A stretch of 64,000 nt of DNA from Brachionus plicatilis (taxonomy: Eukaryota; Rotifera; Eurotatoria; Ploima; Brachionidae), in the NCBI GenBank assembly GCA_010279815.1, contig QEOQ01000014.1, forward strand, positions 1 to 64,000. Direction: 5' to 3'. The position numbers and the translations under genes are program-made. Below, one piece after another: positions 46,678 to 58,061 of the stretch. The notes beneath the pieces were generated by a model. The model ran no database searches. It was not told where the DNA came from and saw nothing but the letters and a program-made list of their open reading frames with translations. The stretch's first letter is position 1, and each line of letters begins with the position of its first letter.

Positions 46678-49600
46678 TTTACATTTGTTGTTGGACACTT
46701 AAATTAATAAAATAGATTAAATAAGAAGAGATTTGGGGCTGCGTTCGAGGACAGATCACCGTCGATCATTTCTCCGTTTGGCAATGAGGCCAGCATGCGG
46801 CCTGTCTTTGACCTATAGTATCTAATAGCCATTTTATTTAGATAACTATGGTCAGGATCATTTGTCAGAAATGTCTTTCACTCTTTCAAAGAACAGCTAT
46901 GTGAAAAATTCAACTCATTCAAAAGTTTTATCTTTAATATTATCGAAATCTAAATTTTGTCATTTATAATAGAGAAAAGATTTCTTTGTCATGAAACCCA
47001 AGATTAGAAAACATGAATTTTCAGAAACTTGAGCCATTTTTGAAATGTGAATCCTTAGAGCAGCATATAAATGACGCTATTCCGCAATAGAGATCCGATA
47101 TAAATGGCCTGACTGGAAAAATAGCTACAGTTTTAGCAATATTTATTGAAGCCTTTTTCTCTCTACATTTCGGAAATTATAATATGTGCCATTTTTAATT
47201 AAATAATAAATCATCTTCTTGATTTAAATATCATATCTAAAGAACAATTTTGATCTTGTTCCTCACAAGCGAACTAATGATACTTGAATTTAAAAAATGG
47301 TAGCATAATAATCAACTTTTGATGCATTTCCTAAATTAAAAAAAATCTTCAATCAAAATTAAAAAAAAAGGTTTATCATTTTAAAATTAAAAAAAATTGG
47401 GAACAAGTTTTTATAGGCAATATGTCACTTTTAGTCAAAAATTTCGATACTGAAGCACATTTTGTTAGCACTTGAAATTTGCTTGATATTTTTCATTAAT
47501 TTTTCTAATTTTGAGTCTTGTCAAAATTTAAAGAATAGTTTCAGTACTAGGTAACGATTTGCTTTTGACTCAATTCTCTTAAAATTTAATTTTTGCCAAA
47601 ATTTTAGTTGAAAAATTATTCTAGCACTCAAAATGTAATTAATCAAACATTATTTTTCTGACAATATGTGTTTAATTTTATTTGGATTCTAATGAAATTA
47701 AAAAAAACAATTAATGTATGCATTGTTATTTTAAATATGAATGATTGATTCCATAACTTTTAGATAAAAATCTCTTCTCTTATAGAATGAAAATCGCTAG
47801 AATCTCTTGAAAAATTTGAAAACAAAAGGAAGCCAAAAAATGTTGGTACAAGAAATAAAAATTGCTAAAAATATTGGAATTTTAATTAATTTGTTGCCAT
47901 AGCATGAATACACACGGAACAAATTGAAACCATCAAAAGAAATTCAACAGGTTTATTTTTTTTTACTCATAAAATAAGCTAAGATTGCTGAGATAATATC
48001 AGCTTCAACAGATGCAAATATCAAGATGGAAGACACGGGGTTATGGATCAAAAATGGTATTAATAAACAACGTGTATCAAAACATCAAGTCTAATCAATA
48101 AAATGAGAAAAAAAAAGACTTTTTGGAAAGATTCACGCCAATAATAAATTTAATTTTTTCTTTTTGTCTATAAATTCACATTAAATCATTAATTTAAAAT
48201 CAACTAATGAAAAAAATTTAATTGTCTTGACTAGCATTTTTTTGTGATTAAATAAAATTATTTTTTTTAAATTAGCAAAAACAGTCTTAATGCTGATAAG
48301 GTTTTTTTTAGAAATTCAAAAAGATTCAAAAATAAGTAAAAAAATGCATTTGACTCTGGAAATTGCTCCTAATTCCAAAAAGGGCTTATTTTTCAATTAA
48401 TTTTTTTCTTTAACACAATGCCCACTACAAAGATTGATCAATATTGATACAAATTTAAATATATTGATGAACTTTTTTTTTTTAAGTTATCTTTTCTGAT
48501 TAAATTTCGGTACTATTATCTCATTATTAAGAGAAATGACCATCATAAACCTTTTAAACGAAGTGTCTGTCAGTATATTATAGACAGAGGCATTACCTAG
48601 TGAATTAGCCTTGAAATAATAATAAATATAAAAATTCAAAATTATAATAACAAAAAAGTGATCCCATCTCAGCGAGCATAACTGGTCATTAAAAAAGTAC
48701 GTTTCGATAGAAAAGTAATTCTGCCTCATACAGCACTTAGTTCTATTGATATCATGTTTTCTCCTCAATTATTCAAAACTAAGTTGAATCTGGATATATG
48801 AATTTTTCAGCTCGAAAAACAATGAATGGTAAAAGAAAGGAATCAAATACTCACTCTTAGGACCATTCAGGGTAGTGGTTTACATTCTGAAAGTAAGATA
48901 TTTTCATTATTTTTATTAATAAATTTAAAATGATTCTAAAAAAATTGGAAATTTTTTCAATTTTGATTAAAGATTCTCAGATAAAATTGAGAAAAAAAAT
49001 TAGCAAAATTCGTTTTGCAATCTTTTTTTTGTGGTATCATTTTTTTCTTTTATGATTTTCTATCTATTTTCTTATTTTGGATTAATAAAAATAAAATTTT
49101 AATTCTACCTGAATTAAAGATGAAAACAATCATAGAATCGTTTTTTAATTATTTTGATAGTATAAATTACTTTTTGTGATAATTAAAAAATAATTGACAC
49201 AATGGTCGGATCTAAAAATTAAAGTTCGTAAATTTTAAAATTTAACTTTAATTTAGAATAAAGAGACTAAAAATCAAGATGCTGGATAACAAGCTAAAAT
49301 AATTATTATTTATTAAAGGATATTAGTCTCCTTGACAATTTTATAAAATATTTAAAATTCTCATTTAATCAACAGAATTAAGAAAATCCTATTTGTCAAT
49401 AATTTTAATCACATTTAAGATCATAAATGAAATTGGTAACTAAAATACTAGTTTTCCATGGATGTTCCGTCATTTCAAGTATTTTTAATCTTAATTCATC
49501 TTATTGTTGTCGTAAAAAATCTAATAACTTTGATTCAATGGTTGCTTTTATTATCTAAGTATTAAATTCTTGCAGTTTAATTTATACTATTAAAACATGT

Positions 49601-52600
49601 AAAATATCTTCAGTAAATTTTAATTAAAAATCGAATCTCAATTTTTATAATTAATAAAAATGAACTAAGATTTTAATTAAAATGATTTTAGTTTTAAATT
49701 AATAGATATTTAAACACCTTGGATATAATTAGAATTGTTTTTTCACTAAGCTGACACGTTTAGAACTAATTTAGATTTAAAACAATGATATAGAATATTT
49801 GGCATGTCTTAAAAAATAATTATAGTTTTTTACTTTAAACACAGCTCTTTTTTAAACGAAATTATTCACATATTGAAAACAGTCAAATTCAGAGCTTACA
49901 TTATTTAATATTCTCTATTACTGATTTGATCTCAAATATCAAGTACGATGTTAACAAAAATCAATTTCAACTTAAAACATGGGTATAAATTCATTTGAAT
50001 AAAAGCTTTTTTTTGTTTTAATTACTTTTCTAAATTGGTTTCTTGAGTATAAAATTTTTTTTTGAATTTTATAAATAATTTTCGGTGAAAGAGATGCATG
50101 ATTTGAGATTGTATCAGAACCAAAGTGAAAAATTTATGGTAGAATGGATTTCCTACTCTGTTTTTTCCAAACATCAACCAAGGATTAAGAAAATTATTTA
50201 GAAAACACAAAAAAGAGTGAAATAAAGATTATTTACTCTATTTTAACACTGTTTTTTTATATATGAAGAAAACCAGCGTTAAAGTTAGATCGAAGCCTTA
50301 ATAAATTAAAGATAATTCAGGTAAGATCATTAAGTTTTTTTTTATCTTTAAAAAAATAAAATTTTTTCAAATCAAAAATTATCTCTTAAGCTTTCATTTA
50401 AACTAGACAAACATCTTATTAAATTTGTAAGCAATTAAAACTTTATTCATCAGATAATTAAGGAATAATCTAAACCTATTCAACTTATTTCCTTCTTTTT
50501 CAATTCTCCATTGAATATTTGCATTTTGAAAAAACTTTAATTAGTAAAATTAAAAAATCCCTACTTCCGTATTTTATCCGAAAGAAAAGTCAACTTCAAA
50601 TTTAAAAAAAAATTTTGAAAATTGCAAGAGAAAATATTAATGAGGCTAAAATTTTGATTGTTTTTTAGGAAATGATAACACAACCAGTTGTTCATAAATT
50701 TTATTGAAAACTTAGACCGATTAGAGCCAAAGTTTAGTAAATTTAAGCTAATAAATATTTATTCAATCTTATAAAATAAATAAAATTTCATTTTAACTTA
50801 CACAAAATGTCATCCCTGGATTATTCAAAATAATTTTTACTTTTTGTTAAATATAAATGCTGCTACATAAAAATAAATCTAAAAATCATGTGCAAAATTA
50901 ACTCAATTATTAAATTATTTAGAAAATTTATCTATTTGGATCAAATATTGAGTAAACATCTATGCTGCTTGACTATTGATCAAACAAACTTTAGAAAAAT
51001 GATGAGCTAAAAATGAAATCTAATTTTCGGAAATTAAGACTTCTTCCGTAATTGTTAATTTAGTCAATAAGAAAAAAATGATTAAAAATTCGGAAAATTC
51101 TCATTTTAAATCCAAGTCAGTGATCTTGTTTGTACAAAAAATAGAATGGAATTTTCTGTCAAATTATTAATGAAATATTTAATGATAATTCAATAAATTT
51201 CCTCGAGACTAATGGATACAAAAAAGTCGCACTCAATAATTAAAAAGCTTTAGGCTTTTGAGCTAAAAAATAATTTGGTATAATTATTTCTACTATAAAT
51301 CAAAAAGCAAAAGATATAAAAAAAATTTATATAATTTTTCAGTACATGATTAGTTTTATCTTTTAGATTTTGGGTTTGATTTGAAGAGTAAATTTAAGAT
51401 GTGCTAAAAAATCATAAATTTTTCAACAATATTTTATGTTGATTTACTAACAAAAATAAATGCTTATTAATTTATTTTTTTTTAAAGTCAAATTTTAATA
51501 AATTATACTTTCAACTCAATTAGGTCTTTGATTTTTTTTTAATCTCGTTTTTCTAATAAAGCCTTAATTCTGAATTTGATTTTAAACAATAAATGAATTT
51601 AAAGAAAATCTTGCTTAGAGGATTTCTTTTGAATCTCATGATTAACTTAACTATGAGATATTATTTTTATTATTTATATTGGCGAAATGTCAGATTTTTT
51701 AGTGAGCCGTATTGTAGCAGCTATTTATACTCTCTGATAGCTTAACTGATTATGGTTAAGCGATGTAATGTAGACAAGCATACCAAAATTAAAAAAAAAT
51801 TCAAATTTTCTTTAAAATTAACCATATTTGAGGCCTTACTAAAAAATTACTAAAATTTTCAGCAAAATTATATTTTAAGTTAATTTGATTTAATTTAGTA
51901 GCGATTTTCTTAAAAGCGGTCAAAAAACTAGCAATTCCCTAGACATTTTTTAGGATTTTTTAATAAAATATTTCTTTCTCAAACAATTAAGTTGAAATTT
52001 TATTTTTTTATTAATTCAATTTGCATATTATTATATATTAAAAAAATAAAATTTGCCATTAAGATATTTTTCATGTTCCCTGGCAAAAAGTCAAAAATTA
52101 AAAATTAAATTAGACAAAAAATGAAGTTTATGAGTTTTCGTGTTACAGGGTTTAAAATAAAGATAAAGCAACAATTCATATAAAATTAAAAAATTAAAAA
52201 ATAGTTGTTAATTAAAATAAAAAGGAAGATCAAAGATAATAATGTGAGGATAAAATTTAAGTTTTTGGAAAAAAAAGTGCGCTATTATAAAAGTTTTTTA
52301 AATAAATTATTTAAATTAAGTTTTTAAAACTTGAAAGGTTTTTAAGAATGATAAGAATTGATAAAAAACACTTAAATAAACTTAATTTTCATTCCTCCAC
52401 CGTATACTAACTTGATCAAGTCTGAGAACTTTTGCTGGTTTGCATTAAAATGTATATAATGATATAAAAATTGAATTAATAATTTTAAGTAAAGTAAGCT
52501 AAAAGATATTAATCATTCTGAAAATATCAAAAATGATACTTTTAATGATTATTTGTCTTTCTCCCTTTTTTGACATAAAAATACGACCCGAATGCATAAT

Positions 52601-53595
52601 CGGACCCATAAAATAAATAGATCATTTCTTTCAAAAATAGAATTTTCTTGTTTGATGTCAAAAATTTTAAACAGGATTAGATGTACTTATTGGTTTTAAT
52701 TCGAAAAGATTTTTGGTAGATTATATTATTTGTAGAATTTTTAGATTCCCAAATTATGACAAATAGGTGATCATTTTTAATTTTTAATAGATAATAATAG
52801 TAATAGATAAATAATAGAAAAATAATAGAAAATTTCTAATTTTTGAATTCTGAAGGGATTTATTTGAGAAATGAAAGCGCTGATTGGAATTAACAATATG
52901 GGACTGGAATTAGGACTACTAATAAGAGACAAAGACCATCATGTTACTGGAAAGGAAAAAAATCAAAAATTAAGCATAGATAAATTTGCCTTATCATTTG
53001 TAATTAATAGTTTAAATAAAGTATTATTTATTTAAACCATTTAGGAATCATATGAATTCTAAAATTCTTAGTGGCAATTTTTATTAAATCAAATTTTTTT
53101 ATAATATTTTAAAAAAAGTTTATAAATATCTTTACAGTTAGATCGCAAGAAAAATTTTTTATGATTATTTAGTATGAAAAATATACAATTTATAAACAAA
53201 AAAATTGAGGGAACATTCCAAGTTATTTGAGAATGAGTTTATTTTGGTATTGAGCATAAAAAATTTATCATTTTCCTTAATGGAATTAGAAAAGATTTAA
53301 TTTATTATAAATTAAAAAATGATTCTTATGTCAATTCTTAGATTCTAGAAAAAAAATCATAAAATAAATTGAAATCAGTCAAAGATAATCAATTTCAAAA
53401 CTAAAGAGCGAGAAAATAATTAAGTTTTCTTATTTCAAATTTTTTTCAATTCATCTAAATAAAATATCAAAGTAACAAAAAAATTTTCTCTAGCCGATTT
53501 TCTTATTTTTTAAAAATAAAATAGAATAAAAAATAATTTGATTTTCCATAAAAAAATGGAACAAAATTGAATTGATACTTTTTTGAAAAATTAAT
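46678..53595. other. Long A/T-rich stretch upstream of the proximal PDE1 exon (intron of the distal isoform)
   Basis: Almost 7 kb of A/T-rich DNA without recognisable coding exons. Exception: a G+C-richer block at 46,707-46,840 that may be a 5' exon or promoter (see findings). The longest open frame is 93 codons on the minus strand at 48487-48768; it has no recognisable domain and I do not call it. No clear repeats with target duplications were seen. Confidence 0.45.
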
Positions 53596-53599
53596 TAAC

Positions 53600-53802
53600 T
53601 GTTAAGACCTAAGTCTTGACATGTCTCTGCTTATTATTTAATCTTGAATTAACTGCAGCTGAATCACATGTTCTAGCTACTATATAAACCACTACCTCTT
53701 TTGTTATAACTTTGGATTCCATTTAATAAACTATTTACTAAATTAAATTGTTTTGTTTATTTCTTGGCTTAAATCCCTAAAGTCCAATTTCAAGACTTTA
53801 CA
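53600..53802 (+). repeat. 5' LTR
   Basis: 203 bp, beginning TGTTAAGACC and ending CAAGACTTTACA. It carries a TATA-like CTATATAAACC (about 53,688) and AATAAA (about 53,735), as expected of a U3-R-U5 unit. It is identical to the 3' LTR except at its last few bases (TTTACA against TTAACA) and the second base of the start (TG against TC). Confidence 0.85.
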
Positions 53803-53804
53803 TT

Positions 53805-53821
53805 TGGTGCCCAACGGGAGG
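53805..53821 (+). other. Primer-binding site of the LTR element
   Basis: TGGTGCCCAACGGGAGG starts two bases after the 5' LTR. TGG is the complement of the universal tRNA 3' CCA, and the sequence resembles primer-binding sites of Gypsy-type elements (TGGYGCCCAACG...). The tRNA isotype cannot be told from the sequence alone. Confidence 0.8.
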
Positions 53822-53901
53822 ATTCTGCTATATATTTTAGTAGGATCCATTGAAGAGAACAAAAACACGTGTTGTGACACGAGAAAAACAAATAATCCAA
53901 T

Positions 53902-54342
53902 ATGAGGGGAAAATTCGAAAAAATGCTGAGGCAAAGAATATCGAATTTAATCGGATATATTTTCCGGCCAGAATCCACTCAAAACTCAACCAATCCGATA
54001 CCACACCCGAACGATTTAACAAATCAAAGTATTTTGTCCATTTCGGCTGAGAAGGTAAAGTACCAATTCTTACAGTACTGGCAATTAAACCAATCGGTTT
54101 TACTCGTTTTTTCGATAGTGGTTTTAGTCTTCATACTAAAAGGGTTCAAGTGGTTTAATGGTTCTGAATTAAGAAACACGTGGACTCTTATCAATTTGCC
54201 AAATAGTTGGTTTAACATATCAAAAACATTGTCAGTACTAAATGTACCTACATACATAGAGAGTAATTTCTCTCAACAGGATGAGATGTTGGAAAAAGAT
54301 TTCCCAAAAAAGACACCACAAAAAACACAGGAAAAAAAATGA
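53902..54342 (+). CDS. 146-codon frame inside the LTR element, one predicted membrane segment
   Basis: It begins MRGKFEKMLRQRI, a basic N-terminus, and has a strongly hydrophobic segment (about residues 65-85, VLLVFSIVVLVFILKGF). The remainder is polar and ends in a Lys/Gln/Thr-rich tail before TGA at 54340-54342. No gag zinc knuckle, protease or polymerase motif is present. An overlapping 66-codon frame (53850-54050) precedes it in another register. It could be a truncated gag-like or accessory protein, or chance; I cannot assign a function. Confidence 0.4.
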   Translation: MRGKFEKMLRQRISNLIGYIFRPESTQNSTNPIPHPNDLTNQSILSISAEKVKYQFLQYWQLNQSVLLVFSIVVLVFILKGFKWFNGSELRNTWTLINLPNSWFNISKTLSVLNVPTYIESNFSQQDEMLEKDFPKKTPQKTQEKK

Positions 54343-54641
54343 AGTACAACTCCGACAAAAAACCACTACATGAATACACAAAGATGGAAGGAATGACTGC
54401 TGTCATCGGTATCAGATTAGTAGTGCCATTAATGGTTTTCGTTTTTCGAAAATGGTCGCAGTGTGCTTGAACAGCAAAAAGCGTCCCACCTTCAACACTG
54501 TCTACAGAAAAACAAACACAATACCTATCGTTAAATAAAAACAGACCAACATACACACCAACAAGATTAACCCAGCAGAAGCATTTTAAAAGAAACTCAA
54601 TCAAACACCATGATAAAATGCAATATGTACTCAGACAATCA

Positions 54642-54694
54642 NNNNNNNNNNNNNNNNNNNNNNNNNNNNNNNNNNNNNNNNNNNNNNNNNNNNN
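54642..54694. other. Assembly gap (53 N) inside the LTR element
   Basis: A run of 53 N. If this is a gap of estimated or arbitrary size, the interior of the LTR element may be longer than shown and could include the missing gag-pol region. Confidence 0.95.
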
Positions 54695-54861
54695 AGAGTT
54701 TACTCAGAAGAACCTTAAACCAAAGGAGGATATAATTATCCAGAAGAGCCTTTGAAATGTTTATACATTAGTTATCCTTTTTTTTTTATATTTCATGGTT
54801 AAATAGTAGTTCAATCATTGCTTCAGAGGCTAATTGCCTCTTTATTATTAAGGGGAAGGTA

Positions 54862-55064
54862 TCTTAAGACCTAAGTCTTGACATGTCTCTGCTTATTATT
54901 TAATCTTGAATTAACTGCAGCTGAATCACATGTTCTAGCTACTATATAAACCACTACCTCTTTTGTTATAACTTTGGATTCCATTTAATAAACTATTTAC
55001 TAAATTAAATTGTTTTGTTTATTTCTTGGCTTAAATCCCTAAAGTCCAATTTCAAGACTTAACA
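54862..55064 (+). repeat. 3' LTR
   Basis: 203 bp, beginning TCTTAAGACC after the purine tract and ending CTTAACA before the TAAC duplication. Identical to the 5' LTR at all but two positions by eye. Near-identity of the LTRs indicates a recent insertion. Confidence 0.85.
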
Positions 55065-55732
55065 TAACAATTGGCGATGAATAACACTGCTACCAATAGC
55101 AAGCAAGACATTCTGCAGCATAATTCTGGAAAGAACCAGGAACCCCTTGGATGTTATATTAAGAGAAAAACAAGCAGGATTTAGAAGTGGTAGAGGATGC
55201 ACAGACCAGATATTTGCATTTAGGAACATCATCACAGTCTGGACTGGAATAGCCTATTAGCTTTATTGACTTCAAGAAAGCCTTTGATAGCATTCACAGA
55301 GAAACCTTGTTTACATATCAGAATCTTATGACCTGTCACAAAAATAGTTAACTTGATAAAACTCATCTACGAGAAATTCGAGTGTAGCATGAATCTGCTT
55401 CAAAGTGTGTAAAAGAGTCAGGAAAGGTACGTTCTGCCTCCGACACTATTTGTGCCTTTGCTAGACTCCGACCAGTAAAACTCTGTAGTAAAAGCAACAC
55501 TGATGTACGGAAGTGAATGCTGGCGGATGTGTGTATCTGACAGGAACAGTCTCAACACCTTTCACACTGGAAGCCTGCGGAGGATTTTCGGGATACACTG
55601 GCCTGAGACATTTTCGAATGCTGACCTATACACAAGAACAAATTCAGTGCCATTTAGTCATTGCATTTGGAACAAAAGACTGCGATGGCTTGGGCATGTA
55701 CTTAGAATGAAAGAAACTAGGATACCAAAAAG

Positions 55733-57072
55733 TAGTGTTGGCAATCGATTATCAATAATCGATTCAATAATCGACTAACTTTAAATCGACCAATTTTTTT
55801 TAGTCAACTATTAAATCGACTAATTTATTCTAGATGACTATAATACTTCTAATTTATCTCGAAATTAAAAGTTAGGAAAGCAAAAAATACGATTTTTTTA
55901 ATAAAAAAGGTTTATTCAATTTATGGTATTTTTTATTTTTTATTTTGCTTCAAATCTTAAATTTTAAATCAATTTAAAAACCTTTTTTATTAAAAAATAA
56001 TATTTTTTGCTTTCCTAAATTTTAATTTCGAGATAAATTAGAATTATTATAGTCATCTAGAAAAAAATATTTGATTTAATAGTTGACTAAAAAAAAATGG
56101 GAGTTATTTAATCGATCTCTAAAATTACTTAATCGATCACTAATATTTTTCTATCTCTTATTTTACTAAATACCCTTAACTTATATTTGTTAATCTGTCT
56201 CCTAAATTAAATAAAACAGCAACTAATTTTACTTAAATTATCTCTTATTTTTATTTATTAAATTGATTTAAAAAAAAAAGAATTATAAAAAATTTCAAAA
56301 AATTTCAAATAAAATAATATCTTATAAGTTTACGTTTACGATACTGAGCTAGGTAGTTATACAATTGCTTCTCAGTTGGAACTTGTAAATCGGTCTTGAT
56401 ATTTTCTTTTTTTTTTTTTCTATTTCCTCCTCGATGTTATTTAGAAGGACAAGCGGTAATTGAACACCTTTTTCTAGTAAATCCTCTATATATTCCTTGG
56501 TCTCTTTGTTAATACCATGCCCAGTGTTGGCAATCTAACCAGTCTTTGGATGCTTCTTGATCGTCGAATGTTCTCTCATAGATCCAGTTCTTCCTGGTTC
56601 TTTTCTTTTTATTGGATTCTTAAACCTCGTCTTCAGATTCTGATTCAGAAGTTACATGGTCATCAACTACTCGATACTCACTATCAGACATTTCAATACT
56701 TTGAAAAAACTTAGATCACTTTAGATCATCTTCAAATATCCACAAAAAAAAACTCTCACATGAGATAAATAAATTAAATCAAGAGATAATTTCAACTGTT
56801 CATTAATTAAGTTAAGAGCTATATTCATCATAATCATTCTCATCTTCAGTAAATTTAGTGACAAAAAAACTCAGGATACATAAATATTTATTTTTAGAGA
56901 CAGTTAATTAATCATATTAATCGAATAAATAAAATTATAGATAGAAAAAATAAAATAATATATTTTGTTAAGTGATCGTTTAAGTAATGTAAGAGATCGA
57001 TTAATAATACCCCAAAAAAAATTAGTCGATTTATTAAATTTGTCAATCGATTGGAGTCGATTACCAACACTA
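55733..57072. mobile_element. hAT-like element, 1.34 kb, inserted in the LINE with 8-bp duplication
   Basis: Termini TAGTGTTGGCAATCGA and TCGATTACCAACACTA are inverted complements with one mismatch. The flanks are a perfect 8-bp direct repeat CCAAAAAG (55725-55732, 57073-57080), and LINE coding sequence resumes exactly across one copy of it (IPKRVLQWTP). Subterminal zones hold many ATCGA motifs. On the minus strand near 56,690 a short frame MSDSEYRVVDDHVTSESE begins, followed in other frames by NWIYERTFDD and VPTEKQLYNYLAQYRK, which may be the decayed start of a transposase. That part resembles MULE/FLYWCH-type proteins as much as hAT, so the class rests on ends and duplication length. Confidence 0.8.
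55797..56095. repeat. Long internal foldback within the hAT-like element
   Basis: The left arm (about 55,797-55,917) contains TAGTCAACTATTAAATCGAC, TAGATGACTATAATACTTCT, AATTTATCTCGAAATTAAAA and GGAAAGCAAAAAATA. The right arm (about 55,975-56,095) contains their inverted copies in reverse order (TATTTTTTGCTTTCC, TTTAATTTCGAGATAAATTA, ATTATAGTCATCTAGAA, TTTAATAGTTGACTA). Arms are about 120 bp with about 90% match by eye, loop about 60 bp. Confidence 0.75.
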
Positions 57073-57499
57073 CCAAAAAGAGTCCTTCAATGGACACCTC
57101 AAGGGCGACGTAAGGCAGGGAGGCCAGCGGTAACATGGAGGTAAACAATCACGAAAGAGCTCATCGAAATGGGAATGACTTGAGGAGAAGCAAGAGAAAA
57201 GACAAAAGATCGACTTGAGTGAAAATCAAAAGTAATGATCCTATGCTCCACAAGTAGCGAATAAGGAACAAAAAATTATTAAAAATAATTAGATAATTAT
57301 ATTGCTGATTTACAAAATTTTAATATTTAAAACCTGTTTTTCAAGTAAAGTAAGCTAAAAGATTTATTTGTTAAAAAACATCCTGAAATTCTTAAAAACC
57401 ACTCTTTTAATGATTGTTTGTTTTTTCAACTTTTTTAGATAAATGTCATCTTTTTGAGAATAAAAATGGACTCGAACGCAAAATGATTCAAAATTTTAC

Positions 57500-58061
57500 C
57501 TTGATTATACAAATTACTGAACACACTTAAGTTTGGTTTGACGGTGTACTCGGCTTCCATGTCTGACATAGTTGAAATTGTAGGACTGCATTGGTTTTCG
57601 TCGCGGTCAAAATTCATCAACAGACGACTGCCTCTGTGGTTCCGGTGATGGTAGTGGTGATGATGATGATAGTGGTGGTAATAAAGGTCACTATGCTTCG
57701 GTCGTCGATGGCTCATTTTGGCTTTTGTTGGCGAAACTGACCGGCTCTTCAAAGACAGAATTTTTGTCGAAGTAGTTCGATGTACCAGGCTCTTGGTCTT
57801 CTCAATTTCAACCTGACAACACTTGTCACTTTTATCCAAAAAATCCAACGATTTGCAATGACACAATGTACCAGAACTATTCTGACAAGGCGTCAGCCTT
57901 TTTTGTTCAAATTGTCTGGTCTTTTTGGGGCGATTGGAAATCTTGTAGGTTTTAAATCGCTGTTCGCGCTTACTTGGCGTTTCACGGTTCAATCTATGCT
58001 TGGGAGACGGCTCATATTTTGCAGACGACTTACCTTTACAGCTTGACACCACAATTCCCAT
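57500..58061 (-). CDS. Probable distal alternative first exon of PDE1, with N-acylation motif
   Basis: A minus-strand open frame of 187 codons begins MGIVVSSC: Gly2 with Ser6 fits the N-myristoylation consensus, and Cys8 is a likely palmitoylation site. The frame is basic and Ser-rich, with a cysteine cluster (TLCHCKSLDFLDKSDKCC) and a histidine/tyrosine-rich run (YYHHYHHHHHYHH), and is richer in G+C than its surroundings. It ends at a donor CAAG|GTAAAA in phase 1, the same phase as the proximal first exon of PDE1, so it can splice to 41866 and complete a glycine codon. A second, stronger donor AAAG|GTAAGT after codon 9 (58033/58034) is also in phase 1. No other downstream gene partner is visible on this strand. 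The link to PDE1 is inference; a separate small gene remains possible. Confidence 0.55.

Larger units (their letters stand above)
53600..55064 (+). mobile_element. Short LTR retrotransposon with 4-bp target duplication
   Basis: Two 203-bp direct LTRs (53600-53802 and 54862-55064) flank about 1.06 kb. The outer ends read TGTTAAG and CTTAACA, perfect inverted repeats; the flanks carry a 4-bp duplication TAAC (53596-53599, 55065-55068). A primer-binding site lies 2 bp after LTR1 and a purine tract AAGGGGAAGG lies just before LTR2. The interior contains a 146-codon frame and a 53-N gap but no recognisable gag, protease or polymerase. Either the element is non-autonomous or the gap hides the pol region. 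It lies inside the presumed PDE1 distal intron, immediately upstream of a LINE remnant. Confidence 0.85.
55066..57250 (+). mobile_element. LINE remnant (RTE/jockey-type RT), plus strand, split by an hAT-like element
   Basis: Plus-strand translation gives the conserved RT start NWR-stop-ITLLPIASK, then ILREKQAGFRSGRGCTDQIF and FIDFKKAFDSIHRETL. After degraded sequence comes the C-terminal block: LMYGSECWRMCVSDRNSLNT, RRIFGIHWPETFSNADLYT, RLRWLGHVLRM. This continues after the insertion at 57,081 as RVLQWTPQGRRKAGRP, then ELIEMGMT. Stops and frameshifts show it is dead. The 5' end coincides with the downstream edge of the LTR element, but no LINE sequence lies upstream of that element, so it was 5'-truncated. 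Unlike the LINEs at 8 and 20 kb it belongs to another clade. Confidence 0.8.

Noticed and set aside
48487..48768. 93-codon minus-strand frame in the long PDE1 intron
   Set aside because: No recognisable domain, no clear splice partners, composition like surrounding DNA.
54248..54604. 118-codon minus-strand frame in the LTR element
   Set aside because: Antisense to the element, no domain; hydrophobic by composition.
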